Origin: JAVBLF01 sp031553675
GTDB taxonomy: Bacteria; Bacillota; Clostridia; Christensenellales; CALWSW01
NCBI GenBank assembly: GCA_031553675.1
Contig: JAVBLF010000132.1
Coordinates: 1 to 12,079, forward strand
DNA length: 12,079 nt
Direction of reading: 5' to 3'
Each line of letters begins with the position of its first letter. Positions within the stretch are counted from its first letter, which is position 1. Shown piece by piece: positions 1 through 6,260 of this stretch. A program made the position numbers and the translations under genes. The notes below the pieces were generated by a model, which searched no databases, was not told the DNA's origin, and saw only the letters and a program-made list of their open reading frames with translations.

Positions 1-14
1 GGGGTTTCCCACGG

Positions 15-86
15 GGGCGATTGATAATCGCCCCTACACCCCTTAAGCCTGGTTTGTGCGCCTGTAGGGGCGATTATCAATCGCCC
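15..86 (+). repeat. 72-bp palindromic element (MITE/REP-like), copy 1
   Basis: It begins GGGCGATTGATAATCGCCCC and ends with the near-exact inverse (TAGGGGCGATTATCAATCGCCC), around a spacer of about 25 bases containing TTTGTGCGCC. Further copies are at 9032-9103 (same orientation) and 9251-9314 (inverted, truncated). Long terminal inverted repeats and no coding capacity suggest a non-autonomous mobile or REP-like element. The transposase, if there is one, is not in the window. Confidence 0.7.
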
Positions 87-210
87 GTTGCAGCAAAACA
101 GCCTCGCGATACGTTAGGTTGGTACCCTTGATTCGCATTATGAATCGCCCGTTGCAGCAAAACAGCCTCGCGATACGTTAGGCTAGTAACCGTTGATTCG
201 CGTTAACAAT
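82..210 (-). repeat. Two tandem copies of a 64-65 bp unit (minus orientation)
   Basis: The string CGCCCGTTGCAGCAAAACAG starts at 82 and again at 146, and CGCCCG recurs at 211, giving periods of 64 and 65 bp. Each copy continues through CCTCGCGATACGTTAGG and a TTGATTCGC stretch. The same unit occurs in the opposite orientation at 8761-8952 and in this orientation at 9099-9164 and near 9358-9432. Confidence 0.75.
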
Positions 211-273
211 CGCCCGTCTTGAAAATCCCCACCTTGCTCCTCTAGCGGATTCCAACCCCTTTGATTGACGTTT

Positions 274-1074
274 TCAATCGCCTTCATCGGGCTCGGCGAG
301 TGCGGATTTGAGCCGCTGGATGATCTTGCTTTCGAGACGGCTGATCTGCACCTGCGACACGCCCATGAGTCGCGCGATCTCGCTTTGGGTTTTGTCTTGG
401 AAGTAACGCAAAAAGACGATTTTGCGGTCGCGCGCGTCGAGCTTTCCGATCAATTCTTTGAGGAGGATGCGGTCGATCATCGCGTCGCCCTCGTCCTCGC
501 TTTGGGCGACCTGGTCGAGCAGCGTCGCGCCGGAATCCTCGAAAACCGGTTCTTGGAGGGACAAATGGGCCCGCGCGGCGTCTTGCGCGAACACGACTTC
601 TTCGGCGTCGACGCCCAGCACGGAAGCGATCTCCTGGATGCTGGGGTCGCGGTTGCATTCGCGCTTGAGCTGCTCGGCGACGGCGGCCGACTTGGCGGCC
701 AGCTCCTTGAGCGAGCGGCTCACCTTGACCATGCCGTCGTCGCGCAAAAAGCGTTTAATCTCGCCCGCGATCATCGGCACGGCGTAGGTCGAAAAGCGGA
801 CGTTGAATTCGTCGGAAAAGTTGTTGATCGCTTTGACAAGGCCCATGCAGCCGATCTGAAAGAGGTCGTCGTACTCGACGCCGCGGCCGAGGAATTTTTT
901 CACGACCGATTTGACGAGGGCGACGTTGCAGCGGACCAGCGTTTCTTGCGCGTCTTCGTCGCCGGCTTGGGCGGCGCGCAAAAGACGCAGCGCCTCTTCG
1001 TGCGTCAACAGGACGCGTTCGGGGGGCGTCCCGCGCGACGGATCCGCGCCCGCGAGCGGCGTCGGAACGGTCAT
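274..1074 (-). CDS. sigF: RNA polymerase sigma-F factor, forespore-specific
   Basis: This 266-aa sigma-70 family protein starts the forespore programme after polar septation and is held inactive by SpoIIAB. Region 2 contains YDDLFQIGCMGLVKAI (68-83) followed by RFSTYAVPMIAGEIKRFLRDD. Region 3 begins at VKVSRSLKELA, and region 4 ends with a helix-turn-helix, QSEIARLMGVSQVQISRLE (about 230-248). The match to remembered B. subtilis SigF is close and includes the LLDQ segment (186-189), favouring SigF over SigG; position after spoIIAB agrees. The ATG at 1074 has AAAGGAGG 8 nt upstream and overlaps the stop of the preceding gene by 4 bp (ATGA). An upstream extension in this frame to 1395 is arginine-rich and overlaps the neighbouring gene, so I rejected it. 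The last codons (GGC GAT TGA) coincide with the edge of a repeat. Confidence 0.96.
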   Translation of the reverse strand: MTVPTPLAGADPSRGTPPERVLLTHEEALRLLRAAQAGDEDAQETLVRCNVALVKSVVKKFLGRGVEYDDLFQIGCMGLVKAINNFSDEFNVRFSTYAVPMIAGEIKRFLRDDGMVKVSRSLKELAAKSAAVAEQLKRECNRDPSIQEIASVLGVDAEEVVFAQDAARAHLSLQEPVFEDSGATLLDQVAQSEDEGDAMIDRILLKELIGKLDARDRKIVFLRYFQDKTQSEIARLMGVSQVQISRLESKIIQRLKSALAEPDEGD

Positions 1075-1379
1075 CTGCGCCGCCTCCTTTTGGCCGCCAG
1101 CAAGAGCACCCAGTCTTTGGGACGCTTTTTCGGTTGGTGCTGGGGCAGGGCCAGCACCTGAACCGGTGGCCGGATGTAGGTTTTGGGTTCGGTCATGACG
1201 GCGATAGGCGCGGGTGGGTTGTGCCTCTGGGAGAAGGGGCGCAAAAAGACCTGAGGCGCGGCGCGTTCGGGCATGAGGGAGGCGTCCTTGAGCAGATCTT
1301 CCCAGAGGATGCCGACCGTCGCGTCCTGGGGCAGGGGGCAGTAATGGGGCCAGTCGCCCGACCAGTTGCGCGCGTTCAT
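1071..1379 (-). CDS. Unrecognised 102-aa protein inserted between spoIIAB and sigF
   Basis: I recognise no family. The ORF fills the spoIIAB-sigF gap exactly: its ATG overlaps the spoIIAB stop (ATGA, 1379-1376) and its TGA overlaps the sigF ATG (ATGA, 1074-1071), the pattern expected of translational coupling. Roughly four fifths of its codons end in G or C by my count, as in the neighbouring genes. The protein has a Trp-rich start (MNARNWSGDWPHYCPLP), a proline-rich middle (PPAPIAV, IRPPVQV), and a basic end (KRRRRR) encoded by the sigF Shine-Dalgarno region. It has no signal peptide, and only a short hydrophobic stretch (WVLLLAA, 90-96). It could modulate SigF or SpoIIAB, or it could be a spacer that couples sigF translation. 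It does not resemble the zinc-ribbon SigF inhibitor Fin (CsfB). Its own ribosome site is weak, consistent with coupling. Confidence 0.72.
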   Translation of the reverse strand: MNARNWSGDWPHYCPLPQDATVGILWEDLLKDASLMPERAAPQVFLRPFSQRHNPPAPIAVMTEPKTYIRPPVQVLALPQHQPKKRPKDWVLLLAAKRRRRR

Positions 1380-1822
1380 GCCTTCGCCTCGCCATCCGTT
1401 TCAGCCCCGATCCGCTTTGTCATGCGGATCGTCGTGCCGGCGTTCGGCGACGACTCGACGTCGAGCGTCGTCATGAAGGTTTCCATCACCGTAAAGCCCA
1501 TGCCGGATCGATCGTCGCCCGGGCAGGTCGTGTAAAAGGGCGTGCGCGCCTGGGCGATGTCGCTGATGCCGCGCCCGTCGTCGCGCACGGTGACGGAGAG
1601 GGTGTCGCCGTCGATCGCGCAGTTCAGCTCGACGAAGCCCTCCTTGCCGCGGAAGGCGTGGATGATCGCGTTCGTCACGGCTTCGGACACGGCCGTGTTG
1701 ATGTCGGCCACCTCACTGAGCGTCGGATTCATCTGCGAGGCAAAGGCACCGACGATCACGCGCGCCAAGGCTTCGTTTTGGGACAGCGCGGAAAAACGCG
1801 CCGTCATTTCGTTTTTGGGCAT
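1376..1822 (-). CDS. spoIIAB: Anti-sigma-F factor and SpoIIAA serine kinase
   Basis: This 148-aa GHKL-fold kinase binds SigF and holds it inactive, or phosphorylates SpoIIAA using ATP. The N-box is SEAVTNAIIH (46-55, with E47 and N51), the G1 box is DDGRGISD (81-88), and the G2 box is RSGMGFTVM (105-113). R21 in ALARV matches the B. subtilis SpoIIAB residue (R20) that contacts its partners. The ATG at 1822 is chosen over the one at 1828 because GAGGGGG sits about 7 nt upstream of it but almost touches the other. It also gives MPKNEM, aligning with the MKNEM start of B. subtilis SpoIIAB. The Shine-Dalgarno overlaps the spoIIAA stop codon, so the two are probably coupled. Confidence 0.96.
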   Translation of the reverse strand: MPKNEMTARFSALSQNEALARVIVGAFASQMNPTLSEVADINTAVSEAVTNAIIHAFRGKEGFVELNCAIDGDTLSVTVRDDGRGISDIAQARTPFYTTCPGDDRSGMGFTVMETFMTTLDVESSPNAGTTIRMTKRIGAETDGEAKA

Positions 1823-1834
1823 GTCCATTCCCCC

Positions 1835-2137
1835 TCACTGTTTTTGCAAGATGCTGTAAAGTCCGCTCATGCGCAGCACCTTGTCCACCTGTTCGTTGGC
1901 GTTTTTGACGCTCATCGTGCCGCCGCGCACGGCCAGCTTTTTGTAGCGCCCGATGATCACGCCGATGCCGGAGCTGTCCATGAAGCGCAGATCGGCGAGG
2001 TCGAGCGTCATATCCCGCACACCTGGGGTCAGCATCGCGTCGAGGCTCATGCGCACGGCCTGTGCAGCGTGGTGGTCGAGCTCGCCCGCGAGCTTCACCA
2101 CCACACGCGGCCCGTTTTGTTCGCTCTGTATTTGCAT
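1835..2137 (-). CDS. spoIIAA: Anti-anti-sigma factor (anti-sigma-F antagonist)
   Basis: This 100-aa STAS-domain protein releases SigF by binding SpoIIAB when it is unphosphorylated. The phosphorylation site lies in FMDSSGIGVI (52-61); Ser55, directly after Asp54, aligns with B. subtilis Ser58. KLAGELDHHAA (15-25) matches the family's LTGELDHHTA segment. It is shorter at the C-terminus than the B. subtilis protein (117 aa) and ends soon after MSGLYSIL. The ATG at 2137 has AGGAGG 8 nt upstream; longer in-frame starts (2170, 2401) lack a ribosome site and would run through the promoter region. SpoIIAA dephosphorylation would need a SpoIIE phosphatase, which is not in this window. Confidence 0.95.
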   Translation of the reverse strand: MQIQSEQNGPRVVVKLAGELDHHAAQAVRMSLDAMLTPGVRDMTLDLADLRFMDSSGIGVIIGRYKKLAVRGGTMSVKNANEQVDKVLRMSGLYSILQKQ

Positions 2138-2210
2138 ATCGCGATCCTCCTGTCGCTTTTGCTTCGTCATGTCACGCGTCCGCTGCCGCTCGCAGGGGGA
2201 CGCCTCTAGT

Positions 2211-2239
2211 GTTTTCGCTTTCCCGAGGGCGCTTCCTTC
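2211..2239 (-). promoter_or_regulatory. Candidate SigH-type promoter of the spoIIA operon
   Basis: Read on the minus strand, GAAGGAAGC (-35 region) and AGCGAAAA (-10 region) are separated by about 13 nt, resembling RNAGGAWWW and RNNGAATWW with mismatches. It would give a leader of about 65 nt before spoIIAA. spoIIA is SigH- and Spo0A-dependent in B. subtilis, which supports the reading, but the match is only fair. Confidence 0.45.
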
Positions 2240-2256
2240 GAAAGATTCCCACGCAC

Positions 2257-2265
2257 TTTGTCGAA
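2257..2265 (+). promoter_or_regulatory. Spo0A box upstream of spoIIA
   Basis: TTTGTCGAA is an exact match to the Spo0A box consensus (TTTGTCRAA). It lies about 18 bp upstream of the candidate -35 region of spoIIA, where phosphorylated Spo0A would act as an activator. It is also in the shared region with the divergent PBP gene. Confidence 0.65.
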
Positions 2266-2283
2266 TCGGAGCTAGTTTTGTGG

Positions 2284-2300
2284 GGCGCTTCCAAAGCGCC
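2284..2300. other. Perfect 7-bp inverted repeat in the divergent promoter region
   Basis: GGCGCTT-CCA-AAGCGCC lies between the Spo0A box and the PBP promoter. No T-run follows on either strand, so it is a poor terminator. It may be a protein-binding site or a barrier between the divergent units. Confidence 0.35.
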
Positions 2301-2307
2301 TCTTTGC

Positions 2308-2337
2308 GTATGTCCGGAAGGGGTTTCGGGCAAACTA
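2308..2337 (+). promoter_or_regulatory. Candidate SigF/SigG forespore promoter of the PBP gene
   Basis: GTATG (2308-2312) and CAAACTA (2331-2337) are 18 nt apart. This fits the SigG pattern GHATR-N18-CATNHTA with two mismatches. Read as SigF, GGGCAAACTA matches GGNRANAHTR at 9 of 10 positions. No convincing SigA promoter competes here. spoVAA has a similar element at 9469-9497. Confidence 0.5.
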
Positions 2338-2382
2338 GGACGGTACCTTTTCTGTCAATCTGGGTAGGAGGCGTGGACAAAC

Positions 2383-5100
2383 GTGAATGAAAGCAAGGCA
2401 AAGGGCGGCCACAAACGCTCCAAAGCGCTGAGCCGGCAGCAAATGCAGCGCCGCCAACGGCGCTTCAAACGGGCGATCTTCGCGTTGGCAGCCCTCGTTT
2501 TGGTCTTTTTGCTCTTCGGATCGGTGACGGTACTCGGCCTTTCGGCGTGGAACGACTTCGACGCCAATCGGATCACGAATGCCAGCCAAACCATGCTGCT
2601 GTACGACGATCACGACAGGCTGATCACGGGCGTCTATGGCGTGGAAAATCGGCAGAATGTACCGCTCTCGCAGATCCCCAGCGACGTGCAAAACGCGTTG
2701 ATCGCCATGGAAGACCTTCGCTTCTACGAACACAGCGGCATCGACGTGCGCCGTATCTTTGGCGCGCTTTGGGCCGACCTCAAGGCAGGCAGCCTCGACC
2801 AGGGCGCCAGCACGATCACGCAGCAGCTCATCAAGCTCAGCCACCTGAGCCCGACGAAGACCTGGACGCGCAAGATCCAGGAGGCCGCGCTCGCCATCCA
2901 GATGGAACGCCACTTCACCAAGGATCAGATCCTCGAGATGTACCTGAATTTCGTCTACTTCGGCGCGGGCGCCTACGGCATCGAAGCGGCGGCCGAGGAA
3001 TACTTCGACAAGGATTGCAGCCAGCTCACGACGGCCGAAAGCGCCCTCCTGGTCGGCATCCTCAAAGCGCCCAGCCGCTATGCGCCCCACCTCCACCTCG
3101 AAAACGCCGTCAAACGGCGCAACCTGATCCTGTCCCAGATGCGGGCCTACGGTTTTCTCGATGAAACGGCCTACCAAGAGGCCGTCATGGAGACCGTCAC
3201 CCTCCACATGCGCGACGACGCCAAGTATCCCCACGGCTTTTACGTCGAGCTCGCGATGAAAGAGGCGCGCGACGTCCTCCGCATCGACCAGGAAACGCTG
3301 CTTTCAGGGGGCTACCGCATCTACACCTCGCTCGACACCAAGCTACAAGAGCATTGCGAGCAGCTCTTCGCCGACGACACGCTCTTTCCCGCGCCGATCA
3401 ACGACAAGCGCCCCGAAGCCGCCGTCGTCTTCATCGACCCGCGTTCCTTCCAGATCCAGGCGCTTCTGGGCGGGCGGGAACACCTCGTCAAGCTGGGGCT
3501 CAACCGCGCCACCCAAGTGCGCCGCCAGCCGGGCAGCGCGATCAAGCCCCTGATCGTCTACGCGCCTGCCCTCGAACGCTTTGGCTACACGGCCGCCAGC
3601 TTCCTGATCGACGAACCGACCGACTTCAACGGCTATTCCCCGCGCAACTTCAACAACAGCTATAACGGCTGGGTGACGGTGCGCAAGGCTGTCACCTCGT
3701 CGCTCAACGTACCGGCGGTCAAAGTGCTCTCGGACATCGGCGTATCGACCGGCAAAGCTTTTTGCGAAAGCATCGGCATTACATTCGACGAAAAAGACAC
3801 CAGCCTCCCGCTCGCGTTGGGCGGCTTCACCTACGGCGTCACACCACTCGAGATCGGCGGCGCCTATACGGCGCTGGCGTCTGGGGGGCTCTACGAAGAA
3901 CCGCTCTGCGTCCGCAAGATCACGTCGGCCGACGGCAAGGTTCTCTACGAAAACGAACGCACGCCCACGCGCGTCATGAGCGAGGAGAACGCCTTCATCA
4001 TGACGAGCATCCTTCAGAGCGTCATCACCGACGGCACCGGCCGCCGACTGAACGTCGGCATTCCACTCGCCGGAAAAACCGGCACGACGGGCCTCGTCGA
4101 GACGGGCGGCAACAAGGACGCCTGGATGATCGCCTACAACCCCGAGCACGTCGCCGCGCTGTGGATGGGTTTCGATGACACGAATTCGGTCTACAGCCTC
4201 CCGTCCGAGGCGACGGGCGGCACCTACCCGGCGGCGCTCTTGGCGCGCGTCTTTGAGCAGCTCTATCCCAACCCCGAAAGCGCCCCCGCTTTCATGCAAC
4301 CCGACGGCGTCGTCGAAGTGGCGCTCGACGCAGCAAGCCTCAACCAACGCCAGCAGATCCGCCTGTCCAACGCCTTGACCCCCGACTCCCAGGTGGCCGT
4401 CGAGTACTTTACCAAGGCCACCGTCCCCAATCGCTCGACCGATTACTGGGTCGTACCCGCGCCGCCGGGTGGTCTGTCGATCGCGCCCTCTCCCTACGGG
4501 AAGCCCGAAATCTGCTTTACGCCCGAAGATCGGCTCATGCTCTACCGGCTGTACCGGATGGAAGGGGAGCTTCGCACCGTACTGGGCGAATTCCCGGGCG
4601 ACAACGGCGAGATCCGATTCACCGACCAGGACACGCTCTACGGCCACACCTACGAGTATTACGTCGTGCCCGTCCACCCCGAGCTTACGATCAGCGGCGA
4701 ACAGGTCGAAGGCCCGCCCAGCCATTCGGTGCGCTTTACGGTCGAATACCCGTCTCCCGGCATCGCCGCCAACGCGCCCAAGGACGAAAGCCTCGGCGAC
4801 GCGCAAAGCCGTCTGAGCCCAACGCCTGCGGCGACCTCGTCACCCACGACGTCGCCGCGGCCTTCCGCATCGGCTTCGCCCGCAATGACGAAACAACCGG
4901 CCACTTCGACGCCGCCCCCCGCGCCGAGTCCCACGCCGACGCGAAAGCCCACCGCCACGCCAAGCCCTGCGCCGAAAACCGAACCGCCGGACGAGTCGTC
5001 CTTGTCGCTCGCACCGGAGGACGCAAACGAGAAGAAAGCGACCACCTCGCCCAAGTCGCCGGACGATGCGGAAGAAGGCGGCGCGTTCAAACTCTATTGA
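2383..5100 (+). CDS. Class A penicillin-binding protein (GT51 glycosyltransferase plus transpeptidase)
   Basis: This 905-aa bifunctional peptidoglycan synthase has a basic cytoplasmic N-terminus and one membrane anchor (about 31-55). The GT51 domain has catalytic Glu110 in AMEDLRFYEHSG and the EMYLN motif (185-189). The transpeptidase has SAIK (385-388, nucleophile Ser385), SLN (440-442) and KTG (565-567). A probable fibronectin-III-like domain (about 691-790) follows, then a Pro/Thr/Ser-rich tail (about 791-905), longer than in B. subtilis PbpF or PbpG. The GTG start at 2383 has AGGAGG 11 nt upstream, a slightly long spacing. The gene is divergent from spoIIA and its promoter looks SigF/SigG-dependent. 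I infer a forespore role, in germ-cell-wall or engulfment synthesis, like PbpF/PbpG. A housekeeping PBP1A remains possible. Confidence 0.95.
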   Translation: MNESKAKGGHKRSKALSRQQMQRRQRRFKRAIFALAALVLVFLLFGSVTVLGLSAWNDFDANRITNASQTMLLYDDHDRLITGVYGVENRQNVPLSQIPSDVQNALIAMEDLRFYEHSGIDVRRIFGALWADLKAGSLDQGASTITQQLIKLSHLSPTKTWTRKIQEAALAIQMERHFTKDQILEMYLNFVYFGAGAYGIEAAAEEYFDKDCSQLTTAESALLVGILKAPSRYAPHLHLENAVKRRNLILSQMRAYGFLDETAYQEAVMETVTLHMRDDAKYPHGFYVELAMKEARDVLRIDQETLLSGGYRIYTSLDTKLQEHCEQLFADDTLFPAPINDKRPEAAVVFIDPRSFQIQALLGGREHLVKLGLNRATQVRRQPGSAIKPLIVYAPALERFGYTAASFLIDEPTDFNGYSPRNFNNSYNGWVTVRKAVTSSLNVPAVKVLSDIGVSTGKAFCESIGITFDEKDTSLPLALGGFTYGVTPLEIGGAYTALASGGLYEEPLCVRKITSADGKVLYENERTPTRVMSEENAFIMTSILQSVITDGTGRRLNVGIPLAGKTGTTGLVETGGNKDAWMIAYNPEHVAALWMGFDDTNSVYSLPSEATGGTYPAALLARVFEQLYPNPESAPAFMQPDGVVEVALDAASLNQRQQIRLSNALTPDSQVAVEYFTKATVPNRSTDYWVVPAPPGGLSIAPSPYGKPEICFTPEDRLMLYRLYRMEGELRTVLGEFPGDNGEIRFTDQDTLYGHTYEYYVVPVHPELTISGEQVEGPPSHSVRFTVEYPSPGIAANAPKDESLGDAQSRLSPTPAATSSPTTSPRPSASASPAMTKQPATSTPPPAPSPTPTRKPTATPSPAPKTEPPDESSLSLAPEDANEKKATTSPKSPDDAEEGGAFKLY

Positions 5101-5103
5101 CAG

Positions 5104-5141
5104 CAAGAAAAAAAGTGGTCGTAACGACCACTTTTTTCTTG
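5104..5141. terminator. Bidirectional terminator between the PBP and permease genes
   Basis: GTGGTCG-TAA-CGACCAC (5115-5131) is extended by an A-tract before it and a T-tract after it, and the outer CAAGA/TCTTG also pair. The two genes converge here, so the hairpin can end transcripts from both. Confidence 0.92.
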
Positions 5142-5155
5142 CCCGCTTCTTTTCG

Positions 5156-5995
5156 CTATGCGACGCGCCGCGTGATGCGCTTTTCGAACCAGGCGACGCC
5201 ATAATACATGAGCGCAGCGAGCGCGCACAGGATCACGACGCTCGTCATCACGAGGTCGAGCTTGAAGACCTGCCCGCCATAGACGGCGAGGTAGCCCAGC
5301 CCGGCGCGTGAGACGAGGAATTCCCCGACGATCACGCCCACCCAACTCATGCCGACGTTGAGCTTGAGGGTGGCGACGATGGTCGGGATGTTGCTGGGTA
5401 GCACGAGTTTGCGCAGGATCTGCGCCTTCGTCGCGCCCAAAGACTGCATGAGCAGTATCTTCTCGGCGCTGACTTCGTTGAAGCCGTTCAGCACGCTCGT
5501 GATCGTCACGATCAGCGAGATCAACAGCGCGATCATGACGATGGTTTGCACGCCCGCGCCCAGCCAGACGATCAAGATCGGGCCGAGCGCGATCTTGGGC
5601 AGCGCGTTCAGCACGACCATGTAGGGGTCGAGCGTGCGCGCCACCTTCGGACAGCACCAGAGCAGGAGCGCGATCAACACGCCCACGCCCGTTCCGAGCA
5701 CGAAACCCACGATCGTTTCACCCAGGGTCACGCCGATGTGGCGGAAAAGCTCTCCACCCTTTGAAAGCTGCACGAGGGTCGCGGCGATGCGCGAAGGCGA
5801 GCTGAAGATGAAGGCGTCGAGCCAGCCGAGCCGCGTCGACAACTCCCAGAGCGCGATGAATCCCAACAAGATCGCCGCGCGGGAAAGGGCGATCAGGCGA
5901 TCGACCTGTTGCAGCTCCCGTAAGTAGGCACTGTGTTCGGGGCTGTAGGCAACGCCCGCCGCCTGCATGGCTTCGCTTTTGCGTTTAATCGACAT
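5156..5995 (-). CDS. ABC transporter permease, nitrate/sulfonate/taurine (SsuC/TauC-like) family
   Basis: This 279-aa membrane protein has about six hydrophobic segments (near 38-54, 91-113, 125-147, 150-170, 208-226, 246-267). The EAA loop that docks the ATPase is intact (about 174-201, SAEKILLMQSLGATKAQIL then LP). FSSPSRI (64-70) is typical of SsuC/TauC/ThiY-associated permeases. The substrate (a sulfonate, nitrate or thiamine-precursor pyrimidine) cannot be told from the sequence. Its ATG overlaps the end of the ATPase remnant by 11 bp, the usual arrangement for such operons. The ATPase is truncated and no substrate-binding protein is present, so the transporter is probably incomplete at this locus. 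I saw no dedicated promoter; transcription may run through from rsgI. Confidence 0.92.
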   Translation of the reverse strand: MSIKRKSEAMQAAGVAYSPEHSAYLRELQQVDRLIALSRAAILLGFIALWELSTRLGWLDAFIFSSPSRIAATLVQLSKGGELFRHIGVTLGETIVGFVLGTGVGVLIALLLWCCPKVARTLDPYMVVLNALPKIALGPILIVWLGAGVQTIVMIALLISLIVTITSVLNGFNEVSAEKILLMQSLGATKAQILRKLVLPSNIPTIVATLKLNVGMSWVGVIVGEFLVSRAGLGYLAVYGGQVFKLDLVMTSVVILCALAALMYYGVAWFEKRITRRVA

Positions 5996-6164
5996 GGACG
6001 TCCAACTCCTTCCATATCAGATTAAAGTAATGCTTGAAGCCCTCTGCCTGTCGCCGCTCCAAAGCCGTTGTCCGCGGCAGGTCGATCGCGATCTCGTGCT
6101 TGATCACCGCGGGCCGTCTCGAAAACACGAGGATGCGGTCAGCCATGGAGATCGCTTCACCGAT
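5985..6164 (-). pseudogene. 3' remnant of an ABC transporter ATPase (SsuB/TauB-like)
   Basis: The last 59 codons, beginning IGEAISMADRILVFSRRP, match the end of NitT/TauT-type ATPases, where the sequence normally reads THD-x-x-EA-x-x-x-AD. The Walker A, signature and Walker B motifs and the H-loop histidine are all missing. Upstream of the isoleucine codon the frame continues for 32 codons of unrelated sequence, and rsgI ends only about 100 bp away. No other frame restores the missing part, so this is a deletion or rearrangement, not a frameshift. The breakpoint is flanked by AGCGATTCCAACCC (minus strand), which closely matches a segment of the intergenic repeat at 243-258. A chimeric assembly join is an alternative. 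Confidence 0.85.
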
Positions 6165-6260
6165 GGGTTGGAATCGCTGATCGGAAGGGTACGCGCGGTT
6201 CGAACATGCTTGAAGCCATGAAACGAATATATACAGCCCAGTGCGCGAACACATTTTCAC

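Larger units (their letters stand above)
1..283. repeat. Left composite block of modular intergenic repeats
   Basis: This non-coding stretch is built from three modules that recur at 8761-9432: the end of a 95-bp arm (1-14), a 72-bp palindromic element (15-86), two 64-65 bp units on the minus strand (82-210), and a diverged, internally shortened arm copy (about 208-280). Module order and orientation match 9018-9262, so the two blocks are direct repeats of each other. The block runs into the last codons of sigF. I see no gene here, and no hairpin with a T-run that would clearly terminate sigF. Confidence 0.8.

Noticed and set aside
265..1161. 298-codon plus-strand ORF
   Set aside because: Antisense of sigF, without a ribosome site or recognisable motif.
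2138..2401. N-terminal extension of spoIIAA to an upstream start
   Set aside because: It would translate the Spo0A box and promoter region, and the ATG at 2137 has the ribosome site and family-typical start.
2335..3234. 299-codon minus-strand ORF
   Set aside because: Antisense of the PBP glycosyltransferase domain, and it runs through the PBP ribosome site.
3343..4806. 487-codon minus-strand ORF
   Set aside because: It lies entirely antisense within the PBP gene, whose motifs are unambiguous. The long open frame is a by-product of high GC codon use.
6165..6260. Toxin-antitoxin or leader ORF in the gap between rsgI and the ATPase remnant
   Set aside because: The 32 codons upstream of the remnant have no ribosome site and no recognisable features; they are best seen as junction sequence.
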